A stretch of DNA of 64,000 bases from Clonostachys chloroleuca (lineage: Eukaryota; Ascomycota; Sordariomycetes; Hypocreales; Bionectriaceae). How positions within the stretch are numbered: position 1 is the stretch's first letter; every line of letters begins with the position of its first letter. The DNA lies in the NCBI GenBank assembly GCA_037952775.1, contig JBANAY010000003.1, positions 26,474,001 to 26,538,000 of the forward strand, in the 5' to 3' direction. The notes beneath the pieces are model-generated. The model was not told where the DNA came from. It made no database searches and saw only the letters and a list, made by a program, of their open reading frames with translations. Positions 10,686 through 24,600 of the stretch are shown one piece after another. The translations under genes were made by a program, and so were the position numbers.

Positions 10686-13600
10686 TTGTGCGGGTTAGAG
10701 TCAAGGCTGGAGTGGTCTCAATACTAGATCAAAGCATCGAGCCAACAATGGTGTTGTGCTCTGGCTTCTTTTTCCTTTTTCTTGACATACGCACACACTC
10801 TCTTTTCTTTCATTGGTCGTTTCTTTTCTTAAAGAAAATCGTGAGCATTCGGTATGCTAGTAATGCTTTCAGGCAGGAGAACTCGTCGATGGGAAATCAA
10901 TCATCACGACGCTGGTTACCTCGTATAGGCTGTTCTTCTCCTGTATACTATTATGGGTCATCTCTTTTGGTTCGGAAATGGCGTTTCTCTTGGAAGGCAT
11001 GATGGGACATTGCACAATTGGAAGTGATTGGCGACGCCCTTTTTCTCGGCAAGATGACAAAGATGCCATTGGGTAATGGATGAACAACAATACATACATC
11101 CTAGACAGACAGACAGACCTACCTGTACAATAAGGTAGTTTTTGGTCAGAATAATTCCAGCGTCATTTTAGACGTCACTTGATACACGTTGTTGACTGTT
11201 GCTAGCTCTCACCCATCATCTTGATTTTATCGGTTTGATGTTGATCGTTGTGTTATATATAGCCTGCCTACGTTGTAGGTTGGAATGCATTTTGCAGCCA
11301 TGCTCCAATATATTGCTTCATCACAGAGGGCTTTCATGTGCCCCTATCAGCTAGAACCATAACCTTTCGACCTTACCCTCACTCTATTTGCTCAACTCAT
11401 AGCGATTTCACGTGAGATAGAGTAGGAGGCTGCAGAAAGATCGATATTATTTTTAAAACGAGATCTAAACCTTCCGAGAAAGCGCTAGTCCTCCAAAACT
11501 GATGAACGGTTCTTGGAATATCTTCTTCGCGAACCCGTCCTCTTCTCTGCTCCCCAGTTCCGGCTTCCGGAACCAAAGCTCCCTTTTTAACGAAATGTGT
11601 CACTTGGTTGAAATGACACCACGCCACACAAGATAAATTACAGACACCGAGTCCTGAAAAGCTCGTGTCTCTCGGACAGAGTGACTTTGTGGGCGTGCCC
11701 CTCCATCTGGCTGGGTTTGCGAGCGGTCAAGGGGGGCACATGTACGATATATCTTGTCACGATTCATACCACGTATTGGAGAAAGTGGTGTGCGGATAGG
11801 AGGCGATGGGGACAACGAACTTGCTGAGACGTGAACGAACATGTCACGTGGGAGGTGGGATTTCTACACGGCAAACTGACGGGAAGTGATGGAGGAGGCT
11901 CTGCGTTCAATGTCTGATCCGTCGGCTCTGTGTGCTGTGGTACCTGTCAGACAGCTTGGCAGGGGCGGGCGTTGCGCCTGTGGTCTTGTATCACATGAGG
12001 GATTAGAGGCCATAGAGCGATTGTGGCATCCGGTTTCCTTTACATTGGTTGTGGTATTTGGGGGGAGTGTTCATCTGGCTTGGGAGTAAGTCTTTAGAAA
12101 AATTTGGAGAGGGCAACAGTCGTAGCTTAACCTATATCGCATCATCTCACGATCAGGACGAGAGGGGCAAATCGGAAAGATTCGTATGTCCTATGTTGAA
12201 TTAATATTAAAAGCACGGCCATTCGACCGTCGTTTTCAGATTGGTTTCATCTATATCCATGATGTCACTCCATCATCTAGGTGCTACGGAAACCAAGAGA
12301 TAGGAGGCGAGGCCGTGCGCAAGCTCGTAGATGGCCTGTTCGTCAATCTCCCATTGCCTGGTCGACATTTACGATGTAGACCGCTCGTTCCGCTCGCTAC
12401 CAAACCCCCTACCCGGGTCTCAAAATGCTTCGTGGTCCTGGACATTGATAATTACGCGCCGATTTTGTATGAGCAGGCCCTTTGATGGAGGCAGCAGATA
12501 TGAACCGCGATTTTGACGCTGTGCGACGATGATTTACCGCAGGGGGACGGGAATGTGAAAGTTATACGCTGGGATTGTACATCTCCATGCACATGGGAAT
12601 GGGGCGATGTTAAGTGGATCTCGAACTACATGTACGCTTTGCACATCTTCCCGGTCTAATGGGTCTATGGGTCGTTTGATACTGATGTGCGCGCGGTTTA
12701 AACGAGTGGGTTGGCGGATCTCTCGAGCTGGTGAAACTTCGCGAACAGCAGTGCAATCTGAAAAGCTGCATGTACTGGCTTCTGAATCTCAGCAAACTAA
12801 AAATAAGCGAGGGAGTTCAGGGGAGCATGGCAATCGGAAATCCCATGATGATCTGTGCTCGACCCGGGAGGGCGGCCGCGAATGGCATCGAGTTGCCAGC
12901 GCACAATCATCGTCTTTCCAGCAAATATCGTTGTCGTCATTCTTGGGATTTGCTCTGGCCGGAGCAAAATGTAAGCTGGGATCAGGATCGAGACTAAGAT
13001 GGGCAATATGGAGAAGCTGAGGGGCTGCTGCTGCTCCAAACGCGCTACAGAAGTCGGACGAAACAGGGTGACCAATGGCCCAATAGACCCGTCTCTCCTT
13101 GACTTCCATTCGGATCGTCAACAATGAAAAGATGCTCGCGGATGCGCGTCGCGGTGTTGATCGTGTCGGCGCGGCCAATTGGAGGTATGGTGGACCCAAA
13201 CATGTTCGTTGATGCAGATCCCACACACATGCAAGCTTCAGGATGACCTGCCTTTTGGATCGCGGGAGATACGTATCCTCGTACATGTACGATGCAGGCT
13301 GACCGGCCAGGACAGGGCTGAAAGGACGTCGTCCGGCATTACCGTACTCGAGCCTCGACCTTGGCTGGCTGCTAGACCAGGAGTAGATGGAAATCGCGTA
13401 CAGGGGCAATCGCGAATTTCCATTAAACAGACGAGCCAACGCCAGCGCCAGCGCCAATGCGGACGCTGAAGGAGCTGGGGTGGGATGAGTTGTGGCATCG
13501 GAAAGCCGGGGCGTGTTCAGTTTGGGACTGGCGCTGGGGAACTGGCAAGCTGATGGTTGATGCAAGGTAGCTAGCTCACCTGAAAGCAGCAGGAAGAGAG

Positions 13601-16600
13601 AAAGATAGACCAATGAACTGCGCGTCGATCGGATCACGCCTTGTTGAATTAGGAGATTCCTCGGTGATGGAGGGTGGGTCGGGTCGGAGCTGGGCCCAAG
13701 GACGCAGGTTGGAGCTCAGCCAGCGCGAGCGTGCCATTGGCGACGGGCTGGATGTCGATATCGAGAGGCAGCCGAGCTATCAGACAGGCTAGAGCTTCAA
13801 CTTGATGCGCATTGCGTGTTGGATGTGCGTCGCCGAATGTGTATGTTTGGATGATAAGAGCCTGCCCACCACCCGGTCCCGACACTGGGCTGGGAACGAG
13901 CATGGGCAAAACACTCCTGTGCCATGCATGACCGATGACGATTCACGGGAAGCTGAGAATCCCATCATTGCCTTTTGAGCTCTACCCGCATCCGCGCGAG
14001 AGAGGGGGAGTTGATCCCTGGCGGCTGAAGGCTGTACAACCACACGTTGCTTCCATTCGCTTGCCTCTCCAAGCAAAAGCACTATTCGACTAGCCCTGCT
14101 CAACCCAGTCGCCAATTCACGAGTCTAGCCTTAGCGGCGCATCTTATCTGGAAGACGGGCATGTCATCCATCATGCAATACATCGAAGAAATCGATCATC
14201 GATGGCAAGAATTCGATATGAGCAGGGGTCCCCCCTTCACATCCTGGAGCCAACCATCCGGCCAAACATTGGGTCGCTAGCAACTGGCATTGAGAGCGAA
14301 TTCCGAAACTCATTGCCAAACGCGACAAGGCTCCCTCCCCATTCTCGCCTGACGCGATGCCCATTTCGAGACGTTCAGCGCTCCCGGGACCTTGACCACG
14401 GCCAATCAACCCCGGAAATCGATATCTCGCCCATGCGCATGTCGCTCGATCGGGCCACCTTCCCTTTGGTCTGGTGAACCTCCCATACGACCCTGGGTAG
14501 ACACACGAGGAGGGCCCCCTTCACCATCAGCCAGCCATGTGTCCATGATATGGTAGGGCAGGGCCAGGGTGCGGTTTTGCTCGTGCCTTGTTTTTTTTTC
14601 TGCTACAGCAGAAGGCAGGTAAGCTGATTTGCTAGAGCTTGGCGGCTGCGACCCTTTCGAACGCTCGCCTGCTGCTGCGCCGTGGATTTTACCCCAAGAC
14701 ACGGACGATCTGTCCCAGTCGGGCAGCAGGCCAAGCGGCAGGATTTTTTTTGTGTTGAATACCCTCCGAGATGGCGCGCAACCTGTTGCACACGCGATGC
14801 GGACGGCGAGGTAGGTGATTTTGATTATCTGGGGAGGAGAAAAGACGCGCTCGCTCAAATCTCAAGTCTAGAATGGTAACCCCGTATTGTAGGGATAAGG
14901 TTGGGTTGGGTGTTGGTTCCCCGGAGAAGAGACGCCCGAAATAGCAGGCGACACTCCCCATTGATTAAACACCTCTCACATGCATTATATTGCGGTCTGA
15001 GGCAGGTTGATGACGGCGTGTGGCTTGTCGTAGATTCTCCGACAGACATGATTGACCAACACCCGGCGTTTCAACCGCCGTTACATTGGGCGTGATTTCG
15101 TAAACGGGCCTTTGGCAATTGACTTTTCTCCATCGAGAAGGCTGTGGGGAGGGGCTCTCGTCTGGTCCAGAGAGGCGAAAAGTGTCAAGTTCAGGGTTCT
15201 GGGGAAAAAAGAAAGGAAGAGAGACATGGCAAGTTTATCAGTCTTGGATGGGCAGAACAAGTGTCTGGCACACGACTGAGTCTATTCCGGGGTGTGGGTG
15301 TGCTGGGAAGGTTGGGGGAGCCGCCTGGGGGCCAGCCAGCCATGCCAATATACAGGTGTATTGCATCTCTGATTCATCTGTGTGCGGTAGCAATTAATGC
15401 CCGAGGTTGTGCGTGCGACCAAAGTGGCTTGTCAACTGCTTCGTGCATGTTCCCGGGCTTGACACGCCACAGTCGTTGCACAACTCGCCGTCATGCAACG
15501 TTGATATCACAAATATTAGATCCATACGTACCTATTAGCCCATGCCCTGGCTGACCTCATAATAAGACGGCCTCCACTGCCCTATGTTAGCTGGCTTGGT
15601 AACTCCGAATCATCGCCTCCGTCAACCTGGACTTTGTACAGGGACACACCACTGCCGACCAGCTACGTGATACTGCTACATAGAACGTATACCTGCCTTG
15701 TGCAACCCGTACTCCCTCCCTTGGGCTTTTTTCTCTCTCATCCTTCCGAAGAAAGCGTGCCTGCGTCTCCCGCCTCCCCATCAACCGGCGGGAAGAGACA
15801 CACCCCTCTGAAACAGCGCAAGCATCACAAAGATGCGGATCACCTCAGAGCAAACAGGCAATTGCTTGGGGGGGCTGGTATGTGTACTGCGTCGGGAGCA
15901 TGTATGAGGCATGTAAGGCAAGGTAAGTAGCGTCTGCCTAGGGGGCAAATCCTTATTACTGCGAGTGGAAACTGCTCCTCTTTCACACGCTGCGGCGTGT
16001 ATCATTTCATTAGGGGCTGCTGCAGGTTCTAATTAGTAATGTAATACGTTATATGGCTTTTGGTGCAAGCGATGTCGGGTTTTCTCTCTGCAAGCTCCGC
16101 AAAGAAGTACCTACTGCAATTTTTTTTTTCGTGACAGTTTCGTGTCTCTCTTACTGGTGTCCTGGGACCTTCTTTAACTAGCGAAGGCCTTGGTTGGTAA
16201 ACGGAGAACTTGGCATGCAGCAATGGGTCTGCACCGGGGATTACATATTACTAGTCTCACAGCCCACAACATGTCACAGAGCCGACGCTGATACACCACC
16301 CGGATATGAACAAGTATCACTTCATCTCGTCTTCCTGGGCCGGAGCATCCCGTTCCTAGAGGCATTATGTATATCACACAACTTGGCTTGGGCCCCGGGG
16401 TGCTGCAGGCTTGGCGGTTGCCCCGTCCAGGGATCGTCTTTGGTCAGCGCGCTGTTGGTGATGGTTCAGAGCCTGAGTGCATGGGGCGAATCAGAGCAGC
16501 CTCCGATGTATAAATGGGGGCAAATGGAGCACCCGGGGTGGGAAAAAGCCATCAGTTGAAGTGAGTACTTTGGCGGATGCTGGCAAGTTCCCTGCCTCGA

Positions 16601-18164
16601 GCCTATTGGCCTCGGTTGAGAGGCAACCGCAGCCCAGCAACGGCGATAACTAAGGTGATTAATTGCATCGACTTACACCTTGCTAGCATGGGACTCGACT
16701 GCACGCACTTACCTGGGCCACGCACTTGCAGCCGGTCTATGATTCATGTCTCGCGCATGTGCCTGTGGGTGCACCACCAGCGCTAGCTGGCGGGTGTGAT
16801 GTATATGATGCCATGTATAGGGGAGAACAAGGAGGGAAGCGTAGTCGTATCACTCGGTTGTGCAAAGTACCGTACTATGAGGCGGTGGGAAGTCAGTCAC
16901 AACTGAGCGGCATCTATTCCAACCTCTTCCGGCGGTTTGTCTTGGTAATTCTCACGCTCAATCTCGCTCTTGCTCTCTCGAGCCCCCGGTCTTGGGCAAG
17001 GTTCGGTGCAGTGGGCTCCACCGCCTGTAGGCAGGCACTGTAATGTGGCCAGCCACCGACTACCTACTAACTGCTGTACCCCGGCGTGTTAATGAAACAT
17101 CCATTCAACTACACCTCTGTAAGCGCTCCCATCGTACTCCCCAAGAGACGCCTAAAAACGCGGTCCTGGCGCCGGAAAAACGCGTCGTTACGGGTGGATT
17201 TTCCACGCGGGCTCCGGCGACGGCTAACGCACTGCGCCTAGTCAGAGAATTTCCGATACTGCAGGCAGAGAGCTACTGCACCGCGATTAATGCCCAGGCG
17301 GATTAAGACATGGGGAGCTGGACGCAGTTGCGGATACCTATGTACTCTGAGTCGTCGAGCCCTATCGCCGTACCGCCTCTGTGACGTTGAGATGACCGCT
17401 GTATGCATGTATAGTGGCATTGATTCCTCACATTCTAGTGCAAGAGACTTTTCTTTTCCCTTTTTTGCCTCTTTTGCCCCGCGTGGTGGGCTGACCTTAC
17501 TGGCTGGGTTAAGAGGGTTGTCGTCTTGCAGCATCTTACGGCGTGCAGTTGCAGGTTGTCGACGCCATTTCGAGACTGGGGTTCCCTCGCTTGACGTCGG
17601 TTGGGACGGCGACCAGTTGCACGAGTGTATGGGTATGTATTATACGACAGGTAGGAAATGGCAGCACCATTGTGTAAGCGTGTGCAGCACATTGCACATT
17701 GGGTATATTATTACTATCAATTTTTCTTACCGCACTTGGGGGAACGGCTTCCGTATTACACATGTGGCTTCCACCACAAGGTGCACTTCCAGTCTGATGG
17801 GTCCCTGTTACCTACCAATTACTTCATCGCCGCCGGGCCTCCGTAGATACATTGTCATATCCTCACGAAGGGGTGTCCAGAGAGTCGGCAATTGACGCCC
17901 GCGCGCAGCATCACCGCTCATCCTTGGGGTTGGGGGTGAACCTTACTAGCATCGCATCTGGGCCTGCCGAAGGAGCCAGGAAGGACCCTTTCTTTTCCTA
18001 TACGCCTGCCGCGGCGTGCAACGTCCGAGGGCATCGTCAAATGCCTCAAGCCTCTAGTCGCTCGGTTGCGCTGGTGGTGCCGTGCATAATGGAGAACCAG
18101 AGCCCCTCACTTTTCCCGCCTCTTGGTTGAGTGTCGCCGAGCCATCCATTCATGAGGCTCTGCT

Positions 18165-18179
18165 GGGGGCTTCGCCCCC
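18165..18179. other. short perfect GC hairpin
   Basis: GGGGGC-TTC-GCCCCC: a six-base-pair perfect stem with a three-base loop, stable in RNA or single-stranded DNA. It lies in the gene-free interval. No T-run follows that would suggest a Pol III terminator. Function unknown. Confidence 0.4.
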
Positions 18180-21100
18180 CTCCGTGTCAGGGTCTCCTCT
18201 CCGTTGAGGGGGAGACGAGGAAGAATCTGCTGGCTTCGTGGGTCAGGTGAAAAAGGTTCTGGGGCATGAAGTTTTTTTTTTCCTTCTCCCTGCCCATTTA
18301 GACTCACGATCATAGGCTGAAGGAGCGCCCCGTTTAGATTCCCTCATGTTTGGGAATGGAGACACTGGGGCCGACGGAGGGTCAGCGTTTCCTCTGGCGA
18401 GGGGCTGGCGGTGAACCGTGCGCAACGGCACTACTTGGACTAAATGAGGAGTACCTATGCTATCCTCGGCCGTGACAGCGGGAGCGGAACTGCCCAGCTG
18501 AGCTAGTCTTGATATCCTAGGAGAGAGCAGGATCTGCCTGGCGAGAAGAGAGGGAGGGAGGGGGAGAGAAGATGGCTCGATTTAGAGACAGGCAGCTGCG
18601 TTGTCGGTTGGGTATACTTGAGGCTGGTTGGTAACACCAGCGAAACCCCAGAATTGCCTGTTATGGCCAGGTCGTGTGAGGAAGTGGACAAGTGTCTGGG
18701 AAGGTGTCGTCATAATCTAGCGGCTCCCCACAACGTGGAAGCCTTCTAGAACAAATATGTGGCGACTTGGGAAATTGGCCTGTTCGGCGGGCATAAAATT
18801 AGGTGGGAAATGCACAATTACCGGTCATGGGCAAAGATGCATTTTGTGCACTGTGCACTATATGGTCATAAAACCAGCATGGGCAACTTTATTCAACACA
18901 CACCGTCAGCGGATCTGCACTGTCTCGTACATAACTAATGCGAGTGGAATCAAAAGCTGTTTCCAACCACCGTTTGTAGCCCATTGAACACAGATGCTCA
19001 CCCGGGTGGAACACACCAGCAGGATGGCCTACCGGGGGGCGCAAAGGCAACGTGCAACAAGAGGGTTTGCTTGCTCCCTTCCTCCTGGGTTTCCATTTGG
19101 CCTTTCGTTCGTCGCTGGTCATACAGAAATACACCCTCGGGTGGTGTGTAAGTCCACCGTATTTTTTAAGGCAGTATTGCATGCATTGGTGCACCAGCGC
19201 CCTGCAGAAACACATTTAAGTGCTTGCATCAGCGAAACTAGTTAGCACTTATCACATACCTATTAAACGAGGATCCGTTGCTAGTTTCTCCCCTTCTGCA
19301 AGCCTCCTAAACTACTGTGATTACGTACGCCCCCGGGGCCAGGTAGCAGAACAGGCTTGTAGATATGCGAGTCTTAGTCGCCAATCTGTCACAAAGAGGC
19401 GTCGTTGGGATAAGTTAGGCAGATCCTGGCTTGGATTGAGAAACCACCCCCGAGGCGGTCGGTAGCATGTCTTGTCCTGTCTTATACCCTGATCCGCATG
19501 GACCCATGCGATTGGGACCAGCCCCTATTGATCTCTGGCTCTTGGTCTCGATTCTGTGATAAAAATGGAAGGAGATCGAGGGAGGCAAAAAAAAAAAAGA
19601 AAAGAAAAACCTTCCTTGGGGTTTCTAAATTGCTCCCAGCCAGGCCAGCCCAGGTTTAGATATATCTTCGGAAATAGACTGGCAACACATTGGTCCGCCG
19701 AAGCCCGTAGGCGCTGCTTAGTGAATCCTCCCATCATCCTTCCTTGCTCCTTGGCTGTATAATTATGGGCTCGCAAATGCACAGGTACATACATGCCATA
19801 ACCTAACCGAGCGCCAAAACAGCAACTTGTGCATCGGAAATAGGTTCTACTGCACGCACGTCGTCTCAGGTTGAGGCACATCGACAGTCATGATTTGGGC
19901 ACGAGGCGATTGCACACGAAACTTCTCATTGCCATCGCTACATAAAAAACAAAAATAGGCGCGCGGCAGAGCGCTTTGCTTCCATTATTACCGTAGACCC
20001 TATTGCACGGGATATGCATCAAAGCGACGCAGGGAGAGGCATGCAAGGAAGTGGTGGCCGCAACTGAGGCGGCCGGGCTTTGTACCAGCCTGCCAGCGCT
20101 ACTTTGACAGCACGCACTTCAAGTCCCGCGCGTGTGGGTGCATTTTGGCAACATCCAACATCTGCAGTGGCCGGTTGAGAAACATCAACCACGGCCATGC
20201 TTTTGGGGGTTGGGCCACCGCGATGCGACCACCGGCCGCCTTGTTTGCTGGCGTGGTCCACCTCGTTGATTTCACTGATGACTTGGACAGGCTGGGAACC
20301 AAGCATTTGGGTCTCACCTCGCACGATTGTTCCGCCTGGATCATGACAAGACAAGCGGAGCCTCCCGATTATCCCCAGTGGCGGGCGGTTGTACTCATAG
20401 GGTTTCGGAAGCGGGACACAAGATGTCTAGAGCAGCCTGAAACCATGGTTCACAGCAGGCGAGAGGACGGGGAAAGAAAATAGTTTCTTGCCGTTTGTAG
20501 GAACCAATTCAAGGGGAAACAATAGGCCAACCTCTCTTCTACGTACAACTTGGCAAGCTGATTACATATTGATTTTGTTTACCGTTCGTTTGTTTGCTCG
20601 TGCAGGTGAGAGGGGGTCTTGGCCATGGGTCCATGTCAGAAGCGACCCCCTGCTCTGCGGCGTCTGATTGCTCAAGGCCATGGCCGGCGATCCCAGTAGT
20701 GTGCGCAGTATCGTCCGCAAGGTTCACTGAAGGGGGCACCTCGGCGTAGATCACCGTCAAGCGTGGCATGGAGAGAGAGCGCAGGTTGATTAAACATGCT
20801 GAGAGGGCTTGGGTACGGGAGCACGGAGATTTTTTGCGTCAGCAGCTGCGACAATAGGACAATCCCCAAGCGTAATTTGCCTAATTGATACGGTCTTGCC
20901 GGTGCACGGCTAAGCACAGCCAGCCAAGCATCGCTACGGATATAGTTTGCTCAAAGGGAGAGAGATGGGAGGAGGCTTGCTAGTTGGAAGTAGTCTGAAG
21001 GCTATGCTCTTTCTCCAGATGGGCCATAAGCAAGAAAGCCATGATGGAAGCGATGCGATGCGGAGAAGGAGGGTGAGTATTGTGGTCCAATTCCATCATG

Positions 21101-24067
21101 TTCCTGGTCCAGCTGGCACTACCTGGCTAGGTCGGCCAAGCCAAGCCCAAGCCCACACACATTGATGTGAGTAGCATCATCGCCTAACAGGGGCTGCCCC
21201 AGTCTCCAGGCGGCCGAGCAAACGCCTGGCGATGGAGTTTCAGCGAGGCCAATACGGCGGCCTCTGAGCCATGCCATTGGGTCCTTGATGGCACACGCTC
21301 AACCCGCCTGAAAAGGGCTTCGAGTTTACAACGCCGCCATGGGGATGCCGGTGATGATGCCTATTCAGTGCCAACACCCATACGTCCCGGCGATGAGAAG
21401 GAGGGGCTATGGGTGGAGACTCGAAATCGTAAGGGCGTTCGTATCGTCCCTATCAATGGATCTAGTGCTCTGGTTTAGAGTTTAATGAGATGGTCGTTGG
21501 TTACCAAGACCGTAGTTCAGGAATTATTATTGGCTTGTGTCAGACGAGGTCAACCGGCCCAGTGGGTCATTTAGCTTGCAAAGCGCTGTGTGTAGATCTC
21601 TCCGAAGGCTGAACTACACAATGTTCCCTTGCATTGGTGAATAAAGATTGGAGTTCTGGTCAGCAATGATGGCGGCGGGGCTATTGAGAAGCATGCGTAT
21701 TGTAGAATAGCCGGATGACATGCCAGCACGGCGTTGGAAAAGAGGGAGGCAGCCAGGCAACGTGACAACGGCAGTGACAGGCGGAGTGACATCTCGGCCT
21801 TGGGTAAAATTAGGCTTGCCTAAGTATCTCCGGGCTGGGACTCGAGTACAGAGTACCTAATCATAACAACATGATGGCAATCAATCTATACCGAGAGATG
21901 CAAGGAAGCACATGAACGGGTTCTGCCAACACATCGGCAACCCTCAATGCCAAGTGTCACCAGTTACGGAAGGCCAATCCTGGGCTGAGTAAAGTGCAAT
22001 TTGGCCTGCTCAGCAACACCGACGCTTGTGGCGTTAGGCAATGCAGCAAAGTGTGCCATAGGTTCAATCCCAAGTCAAGGGTGTGAGGATGGTCGACAAT
22101 GATTTGATGACATGCATGACCTCACCCGGGCCGTCCAACTGCCCAGCCAACTCCTTCCAGGCTTTGTACCATGCAATATTTCAATATGAGGTGTGCATTT
22201 TGATATTCCCCGACACTAGGCGGGATAATGCGTCCGGGGTGAACAATCACAAACGAGTCCCTATGCTAACATGTTCGAGATCTGGATGGCATGAAGGAGC
22301 CATCATTGAGTGTGATAGGAGATGTTTCAACATCAGCTTTCCCGCAAGGGTCGCTGTGGTCTTTTTTGATGTCTTTGCCCACCCTTTTCGTCGCCAGCAA
22401 CCACGGACACTGCTCATTGGTCAACTCCCTGCACCCGAACGCTTTGGTCGCTGTAGATCACGATTCGGATCACCAAGTCTCTCAGACAACTCTACTTGCA
22501 AGGCTGGTGAAAGAAAGCAGATAGACCGGAGCTACAGGCTGTCACACGACAGTGGTGGAGCAGTTTAACAACCTGTACTTCATATGGCTCAGATCCAAGA
22601 ACTAGTATTGGACTAGGCTGGCCAGGTGCTTAGAGCTACTCCAACGCCATTGATCAATTAGTTGGTGCCGAGGCGATTAAACATGGCTAATACCACGGGG
22701 TTCAGTACCGATTCAAGATCTCCGCTGGGCCGTTTACGGACAAGTCTCAGCATACGCACAATAATATAGTGAGGATGGAGGCACTGGATAGCGCGATCCA
22801 TAACGCCATCCAAATGCATGCTTGGCTGGTACGCGGGATCGAGAATTGAACTGTCATCTCGCTGGTGCCGCTGCCCAAACGCGTTTTTGACGGCTGTCAT
22901 TGGCCAGCCCAGTGAGGGTTATTTTCTCACAGTCATTATCTGCAGGTGTTTTGGTTTTTTTACGGGGGCCAAACGCGAGGCCCCAGTGATGCGATGCTGG
23001 CGCTAGCCCGTGATACCGCGAGCAGATGGTCTCGGACGCGTCTGATAGGCCGGAGCTTTGGACCCTGGACCATGGCTAGTTTGCGAGAGCGAGATCTGAA
23101 GCTGAAGCTGTCAAGCTGTACCCTACCATTGGGATGGCCAGAACCCCAGTCGAGATGCCCCGAATTGGCAGCATCGGCCTGCAAGAAAAACCTGGTTTTG
23201 GACGGCCGACACGAGCAGACAAAGAAGCCACGCTCTGTCGCCCTGCCTAATCGGTCACGTCGTGGATGGCGTGCCCGTGTGGCGCTGCTAGACTGATCTG
23301 CCTCATCAAGAGCCTGCTTTGTCAGGATGATGACCGCCTGCAGCAGTTCGGTTCGTTGGTTGTTAGTTGTGCGCGAGCTCCGCTTGTTCCTCCCCGAGGC
23401 ATAATAATCGCATGACTTACAGGCGACGAACCCTGTGTACTACTCGCTACGCTTGTGACGACCTCCCTTCGCCACTAAGGCTGAGATTGAGGGGACAGCG
23501 CCGGCCTTGATTTGTGCCTCAGCGCCTGAACATGTAACCTTCCATTGTCCTGGGCAAGGCCTTCGGGTGGATTAATTGGCCAGTGAGCAATCCAACCCCC
23601 AAGCGGGGTCCCGAGTGTCTGAATCTATCGGTCCTGAAGATCCATCTTCTTTGTCTTGCCTGCCCAGATTCCCCACCGAGATGAGTGCCGACGAGCCCGG
23701 AAGCAGACTCAGGTAGAGGCCAAGCAAAAAAGAAACGAAAGGCGGAGGGAACAACACACATCCACTTAAAGATAGCGTGTCGGTTTGGCGTTGAGGACTC
23801 CCGTCCCGACGTGTAGCCCTGGCCGAGGCCCCCTGGATTATTTACCACCTAGTGCAGTGGTGGGCGACGACGCACATTCTCTTCGTAATACGTTTGAATT
23901 GGCCCAGGGCCTGGCTGGACTAGGAAGGCTCAGGTTTGCGGAGAGGTGGAGATGGGAGCCGACCGGCGTTATAGGTGCGGTGCTGGTGCTGATGATGGTG
24001 CTGCTTTGCGTTATTAGGTGGCACTCTGCTGAGCCCATGTACAACCCACCTGCAAGCGCAGGAGGGC

Positions 24068-24096
24068 CCCATTGAGTGTTTCTAGGCCTCAATGGG
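24068..24096. other. inverted repeat, 9-bp stem
   Basis: CCCATTGAG at 24068-24076 is matched exactly by CTCAATGGG at 24088-24096, with an 11-base spacer. A smaller hairpin (CCTGC/GCAGG) lies just upstream around 24049-24062. Could fold in RNA or bind a dimeric protein; nothing links it to a function. Confidence 0.4.
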
Positions 24097-24600
24097 CGCA
24101 CAAGCCGTCATGCCATGAACCATTAGCGATGGAGATGTGATGGAGGCACGGCCGTCCGTGTGTTTGAGATAGCCCTGGCTGCGGCTTGCAGGAAGGGAGG
24201 GTTATTCTGCTCTATTCGCTGCCTAGTTATTGTCCTTCTAGGCAAGACGGACTGGCAGCCACAAGCCTGGTGCCTTCTGAATGTGCTGTGATAAGCCTCT
24301 AGTGCGTCCGTGTACGGGCAGGTCCCAAGACCGGGTTGCCCGCCGGCACATGAATGCGTGAATGGAATCAATAGATGGGGAATTGTGATGGCTATCTAGC
24401 TTCAATCGTGGCCACGATTCAATGGCGACACACAGACGGGCGGAGGTGACCATCTGTGCGGCCTCGCGACCTGCCCGAGCCTGGCCTCGGCCGTCTCGTC
24501 GTGCCATTCATTCGATGCTGGGAATCAACAAAGGCTGGCACAACCTAAACCCATCAACAAAGCCCAATCAGGAAATGTTGAAACCGACCTAGTCTGGCAA

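Larger units (their letters stand above)
10686..24600. other. long gene-free interval (left part)
   Basis: Nearly 14 kb without a gene that I can support. Many frames of 60-280 codons occur on all frames and strands, but most start at non-ATG codons, none shows a recognisable domain and none can be extended by plausible splicing into a known family. Base composition looks ordinary (not A/T-rich, no obvious TA excess), so neither repeat-induced mutation nor an A/T-rich centromere is suggested. I see no terminal repeats or transposase/reverse transcriptase signature. Local structures noted: a short ACAG tetranucleotide repeat at about 11106, hairpins at 18165-18179 and 24068-24096, and a poly-A tract near 19587. 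Confidence 0.55.

Noticed and set aside
17290..17895. 201-codon open frame in the gene-free interval
   Set aside because: No ATG start, no domain, no splice signals extending it; overlapped by frames on the other strand.
22061..22080. GGTTCAATCC, resembling a tRNA T-loop
   Set aside because: No matching T-stem, anticodon arm or acceptor stem around it.
22083..22568. 161-codon open frame in the gene-free interval
   Set aside because: Starts at GTG, no family resemblance, and neighbouring frames of similar length on the same strand suggest chance.
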